A DNA stretch of 64,000 nt, from NCBI RefSeq assembly GCF_014643255.1, contig NZ_BMJI01000015.1, forward strand, positions 1-64,000. The letters are read 5' to 3'. Position numbers and translations under genes: made by a program. Under the pieces are notes generated by a model. It saw only the letters and a list, made by a program, of their open reading frames with translations. It was not told the origin of the DNA and did no database searches. Origin of the DNA: Tersicoccus solisilvae (lineage in GTDB: Bacteria; Actinomycetota; Actinomycetes; Actinomycetales; Micrococcaceae). Numbering within the stretch: the first letter of the stretch is position 1; each line of letters starts with the position of its first letter. Of the stretch, positions 9,397 through 18,427 are shown piece after piece.

Positions 9397-10461
9397 ATGG
9401 ACGAGCCGGGCACGGCGGACACCCGCCCGCTGGGGCCGCACGCGGCCTCCGAGCAGCGGGTCGCCGCCAGGAAGAAGCTCCGCCGCAGGCGCCTCACCCG
9501 CACGATCGTGCTCGCGGTGATCGCCGTCGTCGCGATCGTCGCCATCGTGATCGGCACGTACGTCGGCGGCATCGCCCGTACCTTCGACGAGAAGACGGTG
9601 AAGCTGGAGAAGGTCTTCCCCGACGGGGACCGGCCCGAGGCGGCCGGCGGGGGCGCCCGCAACATCCTGCTGCTGGGCAGCGACACCCGGGGCAGCCTCG
9701 CCGACCTCAACAACGCCGACGGCAGCGACCAGCGCGCCGACACCATCATGCTCGTGCACATCCCCTCGGACGGGAAGGGCATGTACGCCATGTCGATCAT
9801 GCGCGACTCCTGGGTGGACATCCCCGGCTCCGGGGAGGGCAAGATCAACTCCGCCATGGCGATCGGCGGCATCCCCCTGCTGGTACAGACCCTCGAGGGC
9901 ATGCTCGGCACCCGCATCGACAACGTGACCGCCCTGGACTTCGCCGGCTTCGAGAAGCTGACCGACGCCATCGGCGGCGTCAGCGTCAACGTGCCCCAGG
10001 ACTTCAAGGCCATCGACGGGCTCGAGTTCACGGCGGGGGAGCAGGTGCTCGACGGCGCCCACGCGCTCGCGTTCGTCCGGGAGCGGCACGCGTTCACCGA
10101 CGGCGACTACCAGCGGGTGAAGGACCAGCAGCTCTACCTGAAGTCGCTGATGAACACGCTGCTCTCCCCGGCCGTGCTCGCGAACCCGGGCATGGTCGCG
10201 AACGCCGTCTCGGAGTTCTCCCCCTACCTCGGCGTCGACCGCACGCTCACGTCCGGCGAGCTGATGGGCCTGGGCTGGAAGCTGCGCAGCGTGCGCGGCG
10301 GGGACGTGCACATGTTCACCCTGCCGAACTCCGGCACCTCCTTCTCCAGCGACGGCCAGTCGATCATCGTGGTCGACGAGCAGGCCGTGGCGGAGGTGGG
10401 CAAGGCGCTGCGGGACGACACCATGGCCCAGTACATCGCCGACCACCCGGACGGTCAGTAG
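9397..10461 (+). CDS. LytR-CpsA-Psr (LCP) family glycopolymer transferase
   Basis: A 354-residue LCP protein, expected to attach secondary wall glycopolymers (teichoic acid, arabinogalactan or polysaccharide) to peptidoglycan outside the membrane. It has a basic cytoplasmic N-terminus, one membrane helix (about residues 43-62, IVLAVIAVVAIVAIVIGTYV) and the LCP core: NILLLGSDTRG, RADTIMLVHI with pyrophosphate-binding Arg/Asp, SIMRDSWVDI and FVRERHAF. The ATG at 9397 is chosen for its AGGAGGA ribosome site; an in-frame GTG at 9364 lacks one. The polymer it transfers cannot be told from sequence. Confidence 0.9.
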   Translation: MDEPGTADTRPLGPHAASEQRVAARKKLRRRRLTRTIVLAVIAVVAIVAIVIGTYVGGIARTFDEKTVKLEKVFPDGDRPEAAGGGARNILLLGSDTRGSLADLNNADGSDQRADTIMLVHIPSDGKGMYAMSIMRDSWVDIPGSGEGKINSAMAIGGIPLLVQTLEGMLGTRIDNVTALDFAGFEKLTDAIGGVSVNVPQDFKAIDGLEFTAGEQVLDGAHALAFVRERHAFTDGDYQRVKDQQLYLKSLMNTLLSPAVLANPGMVANAVSEFSPYLGVDRTLTSGELMGLGWKLRSVRGGDVHMFTLPNSGTSFSSDGQSIIVVDEQAVAEVGKALRDDTMAQYIADHPDGQ

Positions 10462-10510
10462 TCCCGGCCGGTGGGCGGACCGCCCGCGGGGAATCGTCGG
10501 TGCACCCGGT

Positions 10511-10526
10511 TAGGGTCGGGTGCATG
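10511..10526 (+). promoter_or_regulatory. Leaderless-type promoter of thiL
   Basis: TAGGGT (10511-10516) ends seven bases before the thiL ATG and no ribosome site is visible, the arrangement of actinobacterial leaderless mRNAs starting at the start codon. Confidence 0.5.
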
Positions 10527-11606
10527 ACCAGCTCGGGCGCGCCGGCGCCATCCGATCCGCCCCCCGGCCTCGGCGACCAGGGGGATCCCGCCACCCGCGT
10601 CGGGGCCCTGAGCGAGGCGCAGCTGCTGGCGGCGTTCCTGCCGCGGCTGCCGCAGGCAGCCCCGGAGCACGGGCACGACGTCGGCAACGGCGACGACGCG
10701 GCGGTCCTGCGGATCGGCGACGAGCGCGTCGTCGTCACCGTCGACACGCTCGTCCAGGACCTGGACTACCGCGCCGTCTGGCCGAACGGGCGCGTCACGC
10801 TCGGCCACGACGTCGGGTTCAAGGGCGTCGCCCAGAACCTCTCCGACCTCAACGCCATGGCCGCACACCCCGTCGGGCTCCTGGTCAGTCTCGCCATGCC
10901 GCCAGGCACCCCGGTGGACTGGGTGCTCTCGCTGGCCGACGGCATCGCGGACGCCGTGCGCGCGCTCGGCGCGCAGGGCTGCACGGTGGCCGGCGGTGAC
11001 CTCTCCGGCGCGCGGGAGGTGGTGCTGACGATCACCGCCCTGGGCCGGCTGGACGAGGCCGGCCCGGTGCTGCGCAGCGGTGCCCGTCCCGGCGACGAAA
11101 TCGCGGTCACGGGGCGCGTGGGGGAGGCCGCCGCGGGCCTGGCGCTGCTGGACGCCGCGGTACCGGCCGGCACGGCCCAGGGCACGACCGGGCGGGAGCG
11201 GGCGCTGGTCGAGGAGCTCGTGCTCGCCCAGCTGCGTCCCCGGCCGCCGCTGGGAGCCGGGGCCGTTGCCGCCCGCGCCGGCGCGCATGCGCTGATGGAC
11301 GTCTCCGACGGCCTCGTCCGCGACGGCGAACGGCTCGCCCGGGCCAGCGGCGTGCGCGTCGACCTGGACACCGCGCGGCTGGCCCCGTTCGCCGACCGGC
11401 TCGCCCCGGCCGCCGCCCTGCTCGGTGCCGATCCGCTGCGCTGGTGCCTCACCGGCGGGGAGGATTTCGGACTGCTCGCGGCCTTCCCACCGGGCACCGT
11501 CCCGCCCGGATTCACTGCGATAGGCTCGGTCGCGGACGGCCCCGCGGAACTGCTGGTCGACGGTCGTCCGTCGCCGACGACAGGATGGGATCACTTTGCA
11601 GCCTAG
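10524..11606 (+). CDS. thiL: Thiamine-monophosphate kinase
   Basis: ThiL phosphorylates thiamine monophosphate to thiamine diphosphate, the cofactor used by, among others, the aceE product encoded further on. The 360-residue protein has GNGDDAAV (residues 54-61), VDTLVQDLDYR (73-83) and KGVAQNLSDLNAM (100-112), the Mg-ATP-binding parts of the PurM/ThiL fold, and LTGGEDFGLLAAF near the C-terminus. The start is the first ATG. The DAK2-domain gene begins inside its last codons, so the two are coupled. Confidence 0.93.
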   Translation: MTSSGAPAPSDPPPGLGDQGDPATRVGALSEAQLLAAFLPRLPQAAPEHGHDVGNGDDAAVLRIGDERVVVTVDTLVQDLDYRAVWPNGRVTLGHDVGFKGVAQNLSDLNAMAAHPVGLLVSLAMPPGTPVDWVLSLADGIADAVRALGAQGCTVAGGDLSGAREVVLTITALGRLDEAGPVLRSGARPGDEIAVTGRVGEAAAGLALLDAAVPAGTAQGTTGRERALVEELVLAQLRPRPPLGAGAVAARAGAHALMDVSDGLVRDGERLARASGVRVDLDTARLAPFADRLAPAAALLGADPLRWCLTGGEDFGLLAAFPPGTVPPGFTAIGSVADGPAELLVDGRPSPTTGWDHFAA

Positions 11607-12690
11607 GGCCGGGTCCTCCACCGCGGTCATCCACCGCTGGCTGACCCACGCCGAGGCCGTCCTGACCGACCACCGCAGCGAGCTGAACGCCATCAACGTC
11701 TTCCCGGTGCCGGACTCGGACACCGGGTCCAACCTGGTCCAGACCGTGACCGCCGCCGTGGCCGGCCTGCCGGCGATCCCGCAGCCGCCCCATCACGGGG
11801 AGGACCGCGCCGCGAACGGCGTCGTCGACCTGGGGGCCATCCTCGGGGCGGCCGGCGCCCAGGCGTTGGAGCACGCCCGCGGCAACTCCGGCACCATCCT
11901 CGCCGTCATGCTCAGCGCCATGGCCGAACCGCTGGCGGGGCAGTCCCGGCTCACTCCCCCCACCCTCGCCGCCGCTCTCGAACGCGCCAGCGTGCGCTGC
12001 TGGTCCGCGCTCAGCGACCCCGTCCCCGGCACCATGCTCTCGGTGATCGAGGCGGCCGCGGCGGCGTGCGCCCGGCACGCCTCGGGCCGTGACGGCGACG
12101 AGAGCCACGCCGGCCTGGTCGCCGTGCTCGACGGCGTGCTCGACGCGGCGGCGACCGCGGTCGAGGCCACCGAGGAGCAGAACGACGTCCTGGCGCGCGC
12201 CCGCGTCGTCGACTCCGGCGCCGTCGGTCTGCTGCTCATCCTGCAGTGCCTGCGCTGGGCGTTGACCGGCGACCCGGTGGCCGTCGAGCCCCTCGAACAC
12301 CTCGACGGCCTCGACCACGGCGGCCACGTCGAGGCGATGGACGGCGTCGAGATCATGTGCAGCATCAACCTCAGCCCCCTCGACGCCGCCAGCCTGCGCA
12401 TCGCGCTCGACGAGCTGGGCGACTCGGTGATCCTCACCGCCATCACCCCGGTCGGGGAGCAGTCCGCCGGGGTCGCCGGCTCCGGTACGGCCGGCGCTGG
12501 TACGGCCGGCTCTGGTACTGCCGGCTCTGGTACTGCCGGCTCTGGTACTGCGTACCGGTGGCGTCTGCACGCGCACGTCCCCCACGACGCCCACGACCGC
12601 GCGCTCGCCGTCATCAGCGGCAGCGGCAGCCCGGAGAACCTGGTGGTCTCCTCGCTGCGCGCCGAGGAGACGCCGGAGCCGCACCAGTGA
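11596..12690 (+). CDS. DAK2 domain (FakA/YloV-like) protein
   Basis: This 364-residue protein starts with a DhaL-like DAK2 domain (about residues 1-200). Its metal/ATP loop NVFPVPDSDTGSNL matches the family form NVFPVPDGDTGTNM, and HARGNSGTIL is also present. Homologues include FakA, which phosphorylates fatty acids held by FakB, but no fakB is in the window. It is shorter than the usual 540-570 residues, so the C-terminal domain is reduced. Five AGSGT repeats (about residues 294-318) interrupt the C-terminal part. A TTG start overlapping the end of thiL is inferred, with GGATGGGA upstream; recG overlaps its stop by four bases. Confidence 0.8.
   Translation: MQPRAGSSTAVIHRWLTHAEAVLTDHRSELNAINVFPVPDSDTGSNLVQTVTAAVAGLPAIPQPPHHGEDRAANGVVDLGAILGAAGAQALEHARGNSGTILAVMLSAMAEPLAGQSRLTPPTLAAALERASVRCWSALSDPVPGTMLSVIEAAAAACARHASGRDGDESHAGLVAVLDGVLDAAATAVEATEEQNDVLARARVVDSGAVGLLLILQCLRWALTGDPVAVEPLEHLDGLDHGGHVEAMDGVEIMCSINLSPLDAASLRIALDELGDSVILTAITPVGEQSAGVAGSGTAGAGTAGSGTAGSGTAGSGTAYRWRLHAHVPHDAHDRALAVISGSGSPENLVVSSLRAEETPEPHQ
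12475..12549 (+). repeat. Five tandem 15-bp repeats inside the DAK2-domain gene
   Basis: Five in-frame 15-base units, the last three identical (GCCGGCTCTGGTACT), encode AGSGT x5. Unit length is a multiple of three, so copy-number change by slippage would alter linker length without a frameshift. Confidence 0.9.
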
Positions 12691-14984
12691 CCGGGCCGGC
12701 GCCGCAGCGCCGGCGCTCCGCCTCCGCACCGAGGATCCTCGACCCGCGGGCGCACCGGCTCGACCGCGTCCTCGGCAAGGCCAACGCCACCAAACTGGAG
12801 AAGGGCCTCGGCCTGCGCACGGTCGGGGCCCTGCTGAACCACTTCCCGCGCCGCTATCTGGAGCGCGGGGAACTCCAGAGCATCGCCGGGCTGCCCATCG
12901 ACGAGGAGGTCACCCTCATCGCGGAGGTCCTCTCCAGCTCGCAGCGACCCATGCGCAACCGGCGCGGCAGCATCGTCGAGGTCGTCATCACCGACCGGGA
13001 CGCGCTGCGGCCCGGCACCCTGACCCTCTCCTTCTTCTCCGGCTACCAGGCCTTCCGGGACCTGCAACCGGGGGTGACGGCGCTGTTCAGCGGCAAGGTC
13101 AGCGTCTACCGGCACCAGCCGACGCTGACCAACCCCCACTACCTCCTCCTCGAGGACGACACGACGGGCGAGGACCTGGCGAACCGGCCCATCCCGGTCT
13201 ACCCGGCCACGGCGACGCTCACCAGCTGGTGGGTCGCCCAACGGGTCGCCACCGTGCTCGCCCACCTGGGCATCACGGGCGACCCGGACGACGCCGTGCG
13301 CCTGCCCGACGTCGTGCCCGCCGGGATCGCCGCGCGCGAACACCTCGGCGACCTCGTCACCGCCTACCGCGACATCCACGCCCCCGCCGAGGTCGCCGAC
13401 GCCTACCGGGCCCGGCACCGGTTCCGGTACCAGGAGGCGCTCATCCTACAGACGGCGCTCGCCCGGCGCCGGGCCGAGCAGCAGGCGCAGGTCGCGGTGG
13501 GGCGGCCCCGGCGGGACGACGGGCTGCTGGCGGACTTCGACGCCGTCCTGCCCTTCACCCTCACCACGGGGCAGCGGGAGGTGGGGGAGAGCCTGGACGC
13601 GGCGCTGTCCGCCGACCATCCGATGAACGCCCTGCTGCAGGGCGAGGTGGGCTCCGGCAAGACCCTGGTGGCGCTGCGGGCCATGCTGCAGGTGGTCGAT
13701 GCGGGTGGGCAGGCGGCCCTGCTCGCCCCCACCGAGGTGCTCGCCGCCCAGCATCACGCCTCCATCACCTCGACCCTCGGCCCGCTCGCCCAGGCCGGCA
13801 TGCTCGGTGGTGCCGAGCACGCCACCCGGGTCGTGCTGCTCACCGGGAGCATGTCCACCGCCGCGCGCCGCGAAGCGCTGCTCGCCGCGGCGTCCGGGGA
13901 GGCCGGCATCGTCGTCGGCACGCACGCGCTGCTGTCCGAGACCGTCCAGTTCGCCGAGCTGGGCCTCGTCGTCGTCGACGAACAGCACCGGTTCGGCGTC
14001 GAACAGCGGGACACGCTGCGCACCCGGGCCGGCGTGCCACCGCACCTGCTCGTCATGACCGCCACGCCCATCCCGCGCACCGTCGCCATGACCGTCTTCG
14101 GGGATCTCGGCACGCTCTTCCTCGACGGGCTGCCCGCCGGCCGCGCCCCCATCGACACCCACATCGTCCCGCTCACCGAGCACCCCGTGTGGCGGGAGCG
14201 GATCTGGCAGCGCGCCCGCGAGGAGGTCGACGCCGGCCGGCAGGTCTACGTCGTCTGTCCCAAGATCGAGGGCGACGGCACCGGGGCCCGGGCCGGCGGC
14301 TTCGACGACGGCGACGGCGTGGAGCTCGAGCTGGCCACGGACGACGACGGCCCGGACTCGAAACGCGCGCCGCTGGCCTCCGTCGAGGACACCGCCGCGG
14401 CGCTGCGGCGGGCGCCCGCGCTGGCCGGGGTGCGGATCGGCGAGCTGCACGGCCGGCTCGACCCCGGCGACAAGGTCGCGACCATGGCCGCCTTCCACCG
14501 CGGCGATCTGGACGTCCTCGTGTCCACGACCGTCATCGAGGTCGGGGTCGACGTCGCCCGCGCCACCCTGATGGTGATCCTCGACGCCGACCGGTTCGGC
14601 ATCTCGCAGCTGCACCAGCTGCGCGGCCGCGTGGGCCGCGGGGGACTGCCCGGGACGTGCCTGCTCGTCACCTCCCTCGAGGAGGGTCACCCGTCCCGCG
14701 CCCGGCTCGATGCCGTCGCGAGCACGACCGACGGCTTCCGGCTCGCCGAGGAGGACCTCAAGCTGCGACGCGAGGGCGACATCCTCGGCGCCCGCCAGTC
14801 CGGCGGCCGGTCCACGCTCAAGCTGCTGCGGGTGATCGAGGACGAGAAGATCATCGTCGCGGCCCGGCAGGACGCGCAGGCCATCATCGAGGACGATCCC
14901 GGGCTCACGGGCCACCCCGTGCTGGCCGGCGCCATCGACGACTACCTCGACCCCGAGGCCGAGGAGTGGCTGGACCGTGGCTGA
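12687..14984 (+). CDS. recG: ATP-dependent DNA helicase RecG
   Basis: RecG is a superfamily 2 double-strand translocase that remodels stalled forks and Holliday junctions. The 765-residue protein has an N-terminal wedge/OB region (about 60-160), Walker A GEVGSGKT (319-326), the DEQH box (431-434), the TATPIPRT motif and the C-terminal RGRVGRG helicase motif. A 30-residue acidic insert lies between the helicase lobes (around 530-560). Its GTG start overlaps the DAK2 stop codon by four bases; thiL-DAK2-recG is a conserved actinobacterial run. Confidence 0.95.
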   Translation: MTGPAPQRRRSASAPRILDPRAHRLDRVLGKANATKLEKGLGLRTVGALLNHFPRRYLERGELQSIAGLPIDEEVTLIAEVLSSSQRPMRNRRGSIVEVVITDRDALRPGTLTLSFFSGYQAFRDLQPGVTALFSGKVSVYRHQPTLTNPHYLLLEDDTTGEDLANRPIPVYPATATLTSWWVAQRVATVLAHLGITGDPDDAVRLPDVVPAGIAAREHLGDLVTAYRDIHAPAEVADAYRARHRFRYQEALILQTALARRRAEQQAQVAVGRPRRDDGLLADFDAVLPFTLTTGQREVGESLDAALSADHPMNALLQGEVGSGKTLVALRAMLQVVDAGGQAALLAPTEVLAAQHHASITSTLGPLAQAGMLGGAEHATRVVLLTGSMSTAARREALLAAASGEAGIVVGTHALLSETVQFAELGLVVVDEQHRFGVEQRDTLRTRAGVPPHLLVMTATPIPRTVAMTVFGDLGTLFLDGLPAGRAPIDTHIVPLTEHPVWRERIWQRAREEVDAGRQVYVVCPKIEGDGTGARAGGFDDGDGVELELATDDDGPDSKRAPLASVEDTAAALRRAPALAGVRIGELHGRLDPGDKVATMAAFHRGDLDVLVSTTVIEVGVDVARATLMVILDADRFGISQLHQLRGRVGRGGLPGTCLLVTSLEEGHPSRARLDAVASTTDGFRLAEEDLKLRREGDILGARQSGGRSTLKLLRVIEDEKIIVAARQDAQAIIEDDPGLTGHPVLAGAIDDYLDPEAEEWLDRG

Positions 14985-15050
14985 CGACAGGGCCCGGAAC
15001 CGGGTGCGCACCGCGACCGACGCGACGAATGCCGTCCGGCAGGGGGCGGC

Positions 15051-15614
15051 ATGAGCCGGATCATCGCCGGGATCGCCGGTGGGCGCGCCCTGGCCTCCGT
15101 GCCCGGGGACCACACGCGCCCGACGACGGACCGGGTCAAGGAGTCACTGTTCTCCGGCCTGGAGGCCGCCGACGCGATCCGCGGGGCGTTGGTGCTGGAC
15201 CTGTTCGCCGGGTCCGGCGCGCTCGGCCTCGAGGCCCTCAGCCGGGGCGCCCGCCGGGCCACCCTCGTCGAGGCGGCTCGTCGGGCCGCCGACGTCTGCC
15301 GCCGCAACGCGCGCCTGCTGCAGGCGGAGCTCGGTCCCGCGGCCGTGCGGGTCAGGCAGGAGAAGGCCGCGTCGTTCCTCGCCGAGCCGGACCCGCACGG
15401 CTGGGATCTGGTCTTCCTCGACCCGCCCTATCCGATGCCCGAGCCCGAGCTCGCGGGCGTGCTGGCCCTGCTGCGCCCGGCCCTGGCCGCCGGTGCCCTG
15501 GTCGTCGTCGAGCGCTCCTCCCGGTCCCCGGAGCCGACCTGGCCGGACGGCCTCGAACCCGTCCGCGACCGGAAGTACGGCGAGACCCGGCTCTGGTACG
15601 CCTCGCCGGCCTGA
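15051..15614 (+). CDS. rsmD: 16S rRNA (guanine966-N2)-methyltransferase RsmD
   Basis: RsmD methylates G966 of 16S rRNA during 30S assembly. The 187-residue protein has the N-terminal RIIAGIAGGRAL and RPTTDRVKE segments, the SAM-binding motif LDLFAGSGALGLEALSRGA, and the N6/N2 methylase motif DPPY. An AGGGGGCGG ribosome site precedes the ATG, 66 bases after recG. coaD is the usual next gene; here a minus-strand aminotransferase separates them. Confidence 0.93.
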   Translation: MSRIIAGIAGGRALASVPGDHTRPTTDRVKESLFSGLEAADAIRGALVLDLFAGSGALGLEALSRGARRATLVEAARRAADVCRRNARLLQAELGPAAVRVRQEKAASFLAEPDPHGWDLVFLDPPYPMPEPELAGVLALLRPALAAGALVVVERSSRSPEPTWPDGLEPVRDRKYGETRLWYASPA

Positions 15615-15660
15615 GCGCCGCCCGGACCGCGCCCTGCCTGCCCCGGCGCGGGCAACGCCG

Positions 15661-16899
15661 TCAGCCGGCCGACCCGAAGGCCGTGAGCCGTCGCACCGCC
15701 TCGGCCAGCACGTCCTCCCGCTTGCAGAACGCGAACCGGATCAGCCGGGATGCCGTCGCGGCCGCCGCGCTGCCGGGATGGCAGAACGCGGTGAGCGGGA
15801 TGGCGGCGACCCCGGCCGCGGCCGGCAGCCGCCGGCAGAGCGCCGCGCCGTCCGCGACGTCACCACCGAGCAGCGGCGTCGCATCGGCGACGACGAAGTA
15901 GGTGCCCGCCGGCACGGTGACCGCGAACCCCGCGCCGCGCAGGCCGTCGACGAGCAGGTCGCGCTTGCGCTGCAGGGTGGTGGCCAGGCCGGTGTAGACG
16001 TCGTCGCCCAGTCCCAGGCCCAGCGCCACCGCACCCTGCAGGGGGCTGCCCGAGGAATAGGTCAGGAACTGCTTGACCGTGCGCACCGCCGCGACCAGCG
16101 GTGCCGGTCCCGTCAGCCAGCCGACCTTCCAACCGGTCACCGAGAACGTCTTGCCGGCGGAGGAGATGGTCAGGGTGCGTTCCGCGGCGCCGGGCAGGGT
16201 CGCCACCGGCACGTGCCGCAACCCGTCGAACGTGAGGTGCTCGTACACCTCGTCGGTGACGATGATCGCGTCGTGCCGGGCCGCCGCCTCCACGAGGGGC
16301 GCCAGCACGTCGGCCCCGAACAGGGAACCGGTCGGGTTGTGCGGGTTGTTGAGCAGGACGACCCGGGTGCGGTCGGTGACGGCGGCGGCCAGCTCCTCCG
16401 GGTCGGGCAGGAAGTCGGGTTCGCGCAGCGGCACGGTGGTGTGCCGGGCGCCCGTCAGCTCGATCAGGGCGCCGTACGAGTCGTAGAACGGCTCGACGGT
16501 CAGCACCTCGTCGCCGGGCCCGGCGAAGGCGAGCAGCGCGGCCGCGATCGCCTCGGTGGCCCCGGTGGTGACGATGACCTCCTCGGCCGGATCCACGGTC
16601 AGCCCGTAGAACCGCCGTTGGTGGGCGGCGATCGCCTCCCGCAGCACCGGCACGCCGCGACCGGGCGCGTACTGGTTGGCGCCGTCGGCGATGGCGCGCC
16701 GGGCCGCCTCCAGCATGGCGGCGGGACCGTCCTCGTCCGGGAACCCCTGGCCGAGGTTCACCGCGTCGTGCGCGCCCGCCAGCGCCGTCATCTCCTCGAA
16801 GATCGTCCCCGCCAGCGTGCCGTCCGCGTCGAGCAGGTTCGCGCCCCGCGCGGCCCGCTGCCAGGGGGCGACCGGGGTGCCGGTGTTCGTCGTCGTCAT
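15661..16899 (-). CDS. Class I/II aminotransferase, DapC-like
   Basis: A 412-residue PLP-dependent fold-type I aminotransferase. The N-terminal NLGQGFPDEDGP, NNPHNPTG, the Asp-Glu-Tyr segment TDEVYEHL and the Schiff-base lysine in SSAGKTFSVTGWK are all present. Its overall pattern resembles mycobacterial Rv0858c, annotated as N-succinyldiaminopimelate aminotransferase DapC (lysine/peptidoglycan pathway), and also kynurenine/methionine aminotransferases, so the substrate is not settled. It lies antisense between rsmD and coaD. A CAGACT hexamer six bases before the ATG suggests a leaderless or very short leader. Confidence 0.82.
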   Translation of the reverse strand: MTTTNTGTPVAPWQRAARGANLLDADGTLAGTIFEEMTALAGAHDAVNLGQGFPDEDGPAAMLEAARRAIADGANQYAPGRGVPVLREAIAAHQRRFYGLTVDPAEEVIVTTGATEAIAAALLAFAGPGDEVLTVEPFYDSYGALIELTGARHTTVPLREPDFLPDPEELAAAVTDRTRVVLLNNPHNPTGSLFGADVLAPLVEAAARHDAIIVTDEVYEHLTFDGLRHVPVATLPGAAERTLTISSAGKTFSVTGWKVGWLTGPAPLVAAVRTVKQFLTYSSGSPLQGAVALGLGLGDDVYTGLATTLQRKRDLLVDGLRGAGFAVTVPAGTYFVVADATPLLGGDVADGAALCRRLPAAAGVAAIPLTAFCHPGSAAAATASRLIRFAFCKREDVLAEAVRRLTAFGSAG

Positions 16900-17011
16900 G
16901 GGACCAGTCTGTTCCCTCCGGTGCCGCCGATCCATCTCGCGCGCCCGGTGGCGGCGCGCGGATGACGCCGCCACCCTGCCCGTGAGGCGGGCCGTCGGTA
17001 CCATGCGGAGT

Positions 17012-17497
17012 ATGCGTCGCGCCGTCTGTCCCGGATCCTTCGACCCCCTGCACAACGGGCACCTGGAGATCATCGCCCGGGCCAGCAACCTCTTCGACGA
17101 GATCATCGTGGCGGTGTCCACCAACCCGGCCAAGCGGTACCGGTTCAGCCTGGACGAACGGCTGCAGATGGCGCGGGAGACGCTGTCCGCGCTGCGGGGC
17201 ATCACCATCGAGGCGATGGGGGAGGGCCTGCTCGCCGACTTCTGCCGCCGGCACGGGGCCGACGCCATCGTCAAGGGGGTGCGGACGTCCGCCGACCTGA
17301 CGTTCGAGGTGCCGATGGCGACCATGAACCGGCACCTGACCGGCGTCGAGACGGTGTTCCTCGCCGCCGACCCGGCGTACGTGCACCTCTCCTCGACCCT
17401 GCTCAAGGAGGTCGGCTCCCTCGGCGGGGACATCTCCGGATTCGTGCCCCGCTCGGTGTACCGGCGGATGACCGCACCACCCGCCGGACGCGCCTGA
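17012..17497 (+). CDS. coaD: Phosphopantetheine adenylyltransferase
   Basis: CoaD transfers AMP from ATP to 4'-phosphopantetheine, the penultimate step of coenzyme A synthesis. The 161-residue protein has the nucleotidyltransferase motif DPLHNGH (residues 11-17), KGVRTSADL and the YVHLSSTLLKEV segment. Of two in-frame ATGs (17003, 17012) the second is preferred: TACCAT (16999-17004) ends seven bases before it, indicating a leaderless mRNA, and the protein then starts directly with the first beta strand. Confidence 0.93.
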   Translation: MRRAVCPGSFDPLHNGHLEIIARASNLFDEIIVAVSTNPAKRYRFSLDERLQMARETLSALRGITIEAMGEGLLADFCRRHGADAIVKGVRTSADLTFEVPMATMNRHLTGVETVFLAADPAYVHLSSTLLKEVGSLGGDISGFVPRSVYRRMTAPPAGRA

Positions 17498-17508
17498 CCG
17501 GCCCGCTT

Positions 17509-17538
17509 TTGAGGTATCGGGGTCCGGCGGGCTAGAAT
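17509..17538 (+). promoter_or_regulatory. Promoter of yceD-rpmF(-rnc-mutM)
   Basis: TTGAGG (17509-17514) and TAGAAT (17533-17538) with an 18-base spacer make the best housekeeping-sigma promoter seen here. The core GGCTAGAATGGTCAG resembles the rpsP and rplS promoters in this window. Confidence 0.7.
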
Positions 17539-17613
17539 GGTCAGTCGGTCATCTGTTCTTTTTCGGGAGTCGTCATCAGCCGCCCTCATCAGCGCCAGGC
17601 ACAGGATGCCCTG

Positions 17614-18150
17614 GTGGTCAGTGTCCGGGAACTGCAGCGCAGTCCCGGGGCGATGCGTGCTCTCGAGGAACGGATCGGGGCTCCGGAGGAGTTCGGAACC
17701 CCGACGATCGGCATCCCCGCAGGCTCGGACATCGAGCTGGACCTGCGGCTGGAGGCGGTGCACGAGGGTGTCCTGGTGTCCGGAACGGCGACGGCCCGCG
17801 CGGCCGGCGAGTGCGTCCGGTGTCTGGACCCCATCGCGTACGACCTCACGGTGGACGTGCAGGAGCTGTTCTTCACCGACCCCGAGCCGGCGACGGACGA
17901 GGACGGCGAGGCCCTGCCCCGGGTCGAGCACGAGAGTGTCGACCTGGAGCCGCTGCTGCGCGATGCCTTCGTGACCGACCTGCCGTTCCAGCCGGTGTGC
18001 AAGCCCGACTGTCAGGGCCTGTGCCCGCAGTGCGGGGTACGGCTGGAGGACCACCCGGGTCACCGGCACGAGTCGCGCGATCCGCGCTGGGACGCTCTGG
18101 AGTCCCTGCTGACGGACCCGGGCGAGACCGACCAACGCAAGAGCAACTGA
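17614..18150 (+). CDS. YceD/DUF177 family protein
   Basis: This 178-residue DUF177 protein has four conserved cysteines at its C-terminal end in CKPDCQGLCPQC, probably binding zinc, plus ECVRCL in the middle. The family is nearly always encoded directly before rpmF and is linked to 23S rRNA and 50S biogenesis. The start is uncertain: GTG at 17614 has AGGA nine bases upstream, and no better initiator occurs in frame upstream although homologues carry a few more N-terminal residues. It is followed by rpmF after 15 bases. Confidence 0.87.
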   Translation: MVSVRELQRSPGAMRALEERIGAPEEFGTPTIGIPAGSDIELDLRLEAVHEGVLVSGTATARAAGECVRCLDPIAYDLTVDVQELFFTDPEPATDEDGEALPRVEHESVDLEPLLRDAFVTDLPFQPVCKPDCQGLCPQCGVRLEDHPGHRHESRDPRWDALESLLTDPGETDQRKSN

Positions 18151-18165
18151 AGAAAAGAGTCAATC

Positions 18166-18369
18166 GTGGCTGTTCCCAAGCGGAAGACCTCCCGCTCGAA
18201 TACGCGTTCCCGCCGTGCCCAGTGGAAGGCCGAGGTGCCCACCCTGGTCAAGACCGTCGAGAACGGCCGGGTGTCCTGGAGCCTGCCGCACACCGCCAAG
18301 GTCGTGACGGACTCCGCCGGCACCCCACTGTTCCGCGAGTACAAGGGCCGCAAGGTCGCCGACGTCTGA
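18166..18369 (+). CDS. rpmF: 50S ribosomal protein L32
   Basis: A 67-residue L32 with the signature N-terminus [20 protein letters not shown]. The zinc-binding cysteines found in some L32 proteins are absent, so this is the zinc-independent (C-minus) form. It starts with GTG, 15 bases after yceD, and is co-transcribed with it; rnc follows after 58 bases. Confidence 0.95.
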   Translation: MAVPKRKTSRSNTRSRRAQWKAEVPTLVKTVENGRVSWSLPHTAKVVTDSAGTPLFREYKGRKVADV

Positions 18370-18427
18370 GATCCCCGCGGTCTCGGCCGGACCCGCCGTT
18401 CGCGGTGGTGTTGGCCCGACCCGTCCG

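Noticed and set aside
12475-12549. Direct repeats as a CRISPR-like array
   Set aside because: Units are contiguous 15-mers without spacers, in frame inside a coding sequence.
14978-15050. A short GTG-started frame between recG and rsmD
   Set aside because: Too short, no ribosome site and no recognisable product.
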